This document shows, piece by piece, positions 13,670-15,220 of a stretch of 15,220 nucleotides of DNA (its first letter is position 1; each line of letters begins with the position of its first letter). The DNA is taken from assembly GCA_034431315.1 (NCBI GenBank), contig DAOUDK010000115.1, forward strand, positions 1 through 15,220. Direction: 5' to 3'. Under the pieces are notes generated by a model that ran no database searches, had not been told where the DNA came from, and saw nothing but the letters and a program-made list of their open reading frames with translations. The translations under genes and the position numbers were made by a program. Source of the stretch: JAUWOY01 sp034431315 (lineage in GTDB: Bacteria > Chloroflexota > Anaerolineae > VGOG01).

Positions 13670-14397
13670 GCCCGCAGGTAATCAAAGTTCAGTCTGAGCA
13701 GATCCCGCTGACTGGTGAGATTCGGAGCGACCGGCTCCACCTTGCCCATCACCTTGAGCCCATCGTCAATCATCATTGCGATCACGTCGGTCAATTCGTA
13801 CTCGTCCCGGGCGGAAAGGCCCACGCGGCTCAAGTAGTCGGCCAGCGACGGCGGGTAGATATAAAGCGGGGCGCTGGCGATGTCGCTGGGTGCTGTGCCG
13901 GGCGCCGGCTTCTCCACGATCTGGGTGATCCGGCCCGCGGCGTCAATGGCCACCGAACTGCTGGCCGACAGTCGCTCGATGGACAACCGCTTGAGGCTCA
14001 AACTCACGTCTGCCCCGGATGTCCTGTGAAATCGCACCAAGCCGCCGATGTGATTGAAGCCAAAGGCGGTGTCCCCGGCCATAACCATGACCGTGTCATC
14101 TCGGGCGGAGATGAGATTGGCTGCCTGCATCACCGCGTGGGCAGTGCCCAACCGTTCCGTCTGCTCGCGGAAGGTGAACTCCATGCCGTAACGGGAGCCA
14201 TCGCCCAGAAAGCGACGCAGCGTCTCTCCAAGGTGGCCGTAGATGATGACTGCCTGGCTGATCCCCGCCTGGCGCAGGTTGGTGAGCAGAGTTTCTATGA
14301 TAGGCCGGCCACCGATGGGCAGGAGCGGCTTGGGTAGCCACTCGGTGAAAGGGCGCAGCCGCTCGCCTTTGCCGGCCGCCATGATGATGGCTTGCAC
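13660..14397 (-). CDS. Sugar-phosphate nucleotidyltransferase (NTP_transferase family)
   Basis: The 245-residue Rossmann-like enzyme shows the signature IIMAAGKGERLRPFTEWLPK followed by PLLPIGGRP (4-32), substrate-contact LGTAHAVM (83-90), metal-binding D109 in MAGDTAF, and VEKP (161-164). The family couples a sugar 1-phosphate to an NTP, giving NDP-sugars such as dTDP-glucose or GDP-mannose; the specific sugar cannot be read from sequence. The C-terminal left-handed beta-helix of larger relatives is absent. GTG at 14397 is chosen because GAGGAGG (14409-14403) precedes it; that site overlaps the rsmD stop codon, so the genes are coupled. In many bacteria coaD follows rsmD; here this gene holds that position. 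Confidence 0.87.
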   Translation of the reverse strand: MQAIIMAAGKGERLRPFTEWLPKPLLPIGGRPIIETLLTNLRQAGISQAVIIYGHLGETLRRFLGDGSRYGMEFTFREQTERLGTAHAVMQAANLISARDDTVMVMAGDTAFGFNHIGGLVRFHRTSGADVSLSLKRLSIERLSASSSVAIDAAGRITQIVEKPAPGTAPSDIASAPLYIYPPSLADYLSRVGLSARDEYELTDVIAMMIDDGLKVMGKVEPVAPNLTSQRDLLRLNFDYLRAWL

Positions 14398-14407
14398 TAG
14401 AACCTCC

Positions 14408-15028
14408 TCAAGCGGACAGGGCCACGACGGCATCGCTCACCGCCGAGCAACGGTAGAAGCACAGCATGGTGCTGCCATACTTGCGTTGATCCACCAGCTC
14501 AAGGCTCTTCAGTTCCATTTCTCTGTATTCTTTGGGATAGATCTGGGCGATGGCCAGGCCGCCCTCGGTCAAAAAGTCCCTCCTATCTAAGGCCAGCAGC
14601 GTCTCTGCCCAGAGGCCCTTGTACTGGGGCGGGGCGATGTAGATCAGGTCGAATCTCTCTTTTGGAGCCCCCCCTCTTTCCCCCCCCACTTTGGGGGGGA
14701 TGGCAGGTTCCCTGGCCAGAAATCTGAAAACATCGTCTCGGATCACCTCTGCTTGGGTGGCCAGTCCTGTTATCTTTAAGTTCTCTTTGATGGTCTCGAC
14801 GGCTCGCCGGTTCTGTTCCACGAAGACAGCCCGCCGCGCCCCGTGGCTGAGGGCCTCGATGCCCACGCTCCCCGTGCCGGCGAAGAGGTCGAGGAAGAGG
14901 GCGTCTACTATCTCGCCGCCGAGGATGTTGAACAGGGATTCCTTGACCAGGTCGGTGATGGGGCGGGTGATGTCGCCTGGCACCGAGCGCAGTTTCCTAC
15001 CTTTGGCTTTCCCAGCTATGACTCGCAC
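14408..15028 (-). CDS. rsmD: 16S rRNA (guanine(966)-N(2))-methyltransferase RsmD
   Basis: RsmD methylates G966 of 16S rRNA during 30S assembly using S-adenosylmethionine. The 206-residue protein has the N-terminal MRVIAGKAKGRKL, the helix RPITDLVKESLFNIL, SAM-binding motif I in LFLDLFAGTGSVGIEAL (44-60) and the acidic end of strand 2 in VFVEQN. The catalytic motif IV, usually DPPY, reads IAPPQYKG (131-138) here. Residues about 107-123 (PAIPPKVGGERGGAP) are an extra segment encoded by a C/G-rich inverted repeat. GTG at 15028 is the start, with AGGAG about 6 nt upstream. A strong promoter lies just beyond. The stop codon overlaps the ribosome site of the next gene. Confidence 0.9.
   Translation of the reverse strand: MRVIAGKAKGRKLRSVPGDITRPITDLVKESLFNILGGEIVDALFLDLFAGTGSVGIEALSHGARRAVFVEQNRRAVETIKENLKITGLATQAEVIRDDVFRFLAREPAIPPKVGGERGGAPKERFDLIYIAPPQYKGLWAETLLALDRRDFLTEGGLAIAQIYPKEYREMELKSLELVDQRKYGSTMLCFYRCSAVSDAVVALSA
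14664..14710. repeat. C/G-rich inverted repeat inserted in rsmD
   Basis: A TCCCCCCC arm (14679-14686) and a GGGGGGGA arm (14693-14700) flank a short CACTTT-type loop, with C-rich flanks (CCCCCCCCTCTTT). The unit is translated in frame as PPKVGGERGG within RsmD at a place where relatives have a short loop. It looks like a dispersed repeat of the PPKxGG-encoding kind. Confidence 0.65.
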
Positions 15029-15060
15029 AGCATCTCCTCCCTATCGCTCTTACAGCCCGC

Positions 15061-15089
15061 ATTATACTCAAGAAGCTGCGAAATGGCAA
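15061..15089 (-). promoter_or_regulatory. Sigma70 promoter for the rsmD operon
   Basis: On the - strand TTGCCA (15089-15084) and a perfect TATAAT (15066-15061) are 17 nt apart. Transcription would start near 15054, giving a leader of about 25 nt before the rsmD GTG. Confidence 0.78.
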
Positions 15090-15210
15090 GAAGACGAGTC
15101 CGGCGGGATTTCGAAGCAAAACGGGGTAGGAAAATCAACCCCAGGATTCTGGCTTCCAATCTTAGCAAAATTGGGGGAGAATAGGGCATCTCATATCAAG
15201 GAGGTGCTCT

Positions 15211-15220
15211 ATGCACATTC
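15211..15220 (+). CDS. Start of a + strand gene, cut by the window edge
   Basis: ATG at 15211 is preceded by AAGGAGG (15198-15204) at ideal spacing, and the last bases read Met-His-Ile. Nothing can be said about its product. It would be divergent from rsmD. Confidence 0.6.

Overview
The window is about 15.2 kb of a GC-rich bacterial chromosome. Promoters are sigma70-type and Shine-Dalgarno sites are strong. Gene content and protein style (a plsX-fabF pair, a YfhO-family membrane protein, a DUF2207 protein, an SPFH protein with zinc ribbons, an MNT/HEPN pair, many dispersed short repeats) best fit a Chloroflexota lineage such as Anaerolineae or a relative. That assignment is inferred from family resemblance only.

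Left part (1-6.5 kb, mostly + strand): the C-terminal HD-GYP domain of a truncated regulator ends at a bidirectional terminator and faces a tRNA-Leu(GAG) on the - strand. Divergent sigma70 promoters with overlapping -35 boxes drive the tRNA one way and plsX-fabF (phospholipid and fatty-acid synthesis) the other. Next come a membrane-anchored NERD-like protein, bracketed by inverted 18-nt copies of a heptad repeat, and a large YfhO-family membrane protein. The YfhO gene carries an in-frame 93-bp palindromic repeat element.

Middle (6.5-7.3 kb): a HigBA-type toxin-antitoxin pair has its own promoter and palindromic operator. A hairpin terminator then separates it from the converging - strand operon.

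Right part (7.3-13.3 kb, - strand): eight genes lie head to tail. In transcription order they are a HExxH zincin, an unknown small protein, a secreted/membrane DUF2207 protein with a poly-glycine tail, a two-TM protein with a winged-helix-like segment and a zinc ribbon, a HEPN gene broken by an in-frame amber codon, an MNT nucleotidyltransferase, an unknown helical protein, and an SPFH protein with a double zinc ribbon. The last six resemble a PspA-less relative of the Bacillus PspA-YdjGHI envelope-stress module, with an MNT/HEPN pair fused into its coupled core. This is the best candidate for an undescribed system here.

Far right (13.45-15.2 kb): rsmD, a sugar-nucleotide-type nucleotidyltransferase and a small membrane protein form a - strand operon with its own promoter. 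The first codons of a + strand gene reach the window edge.

Several classes of short repeat occupy the gaps. Copies or relatives of them are also found inside coding sequence (YfhO twice, rsmD once).
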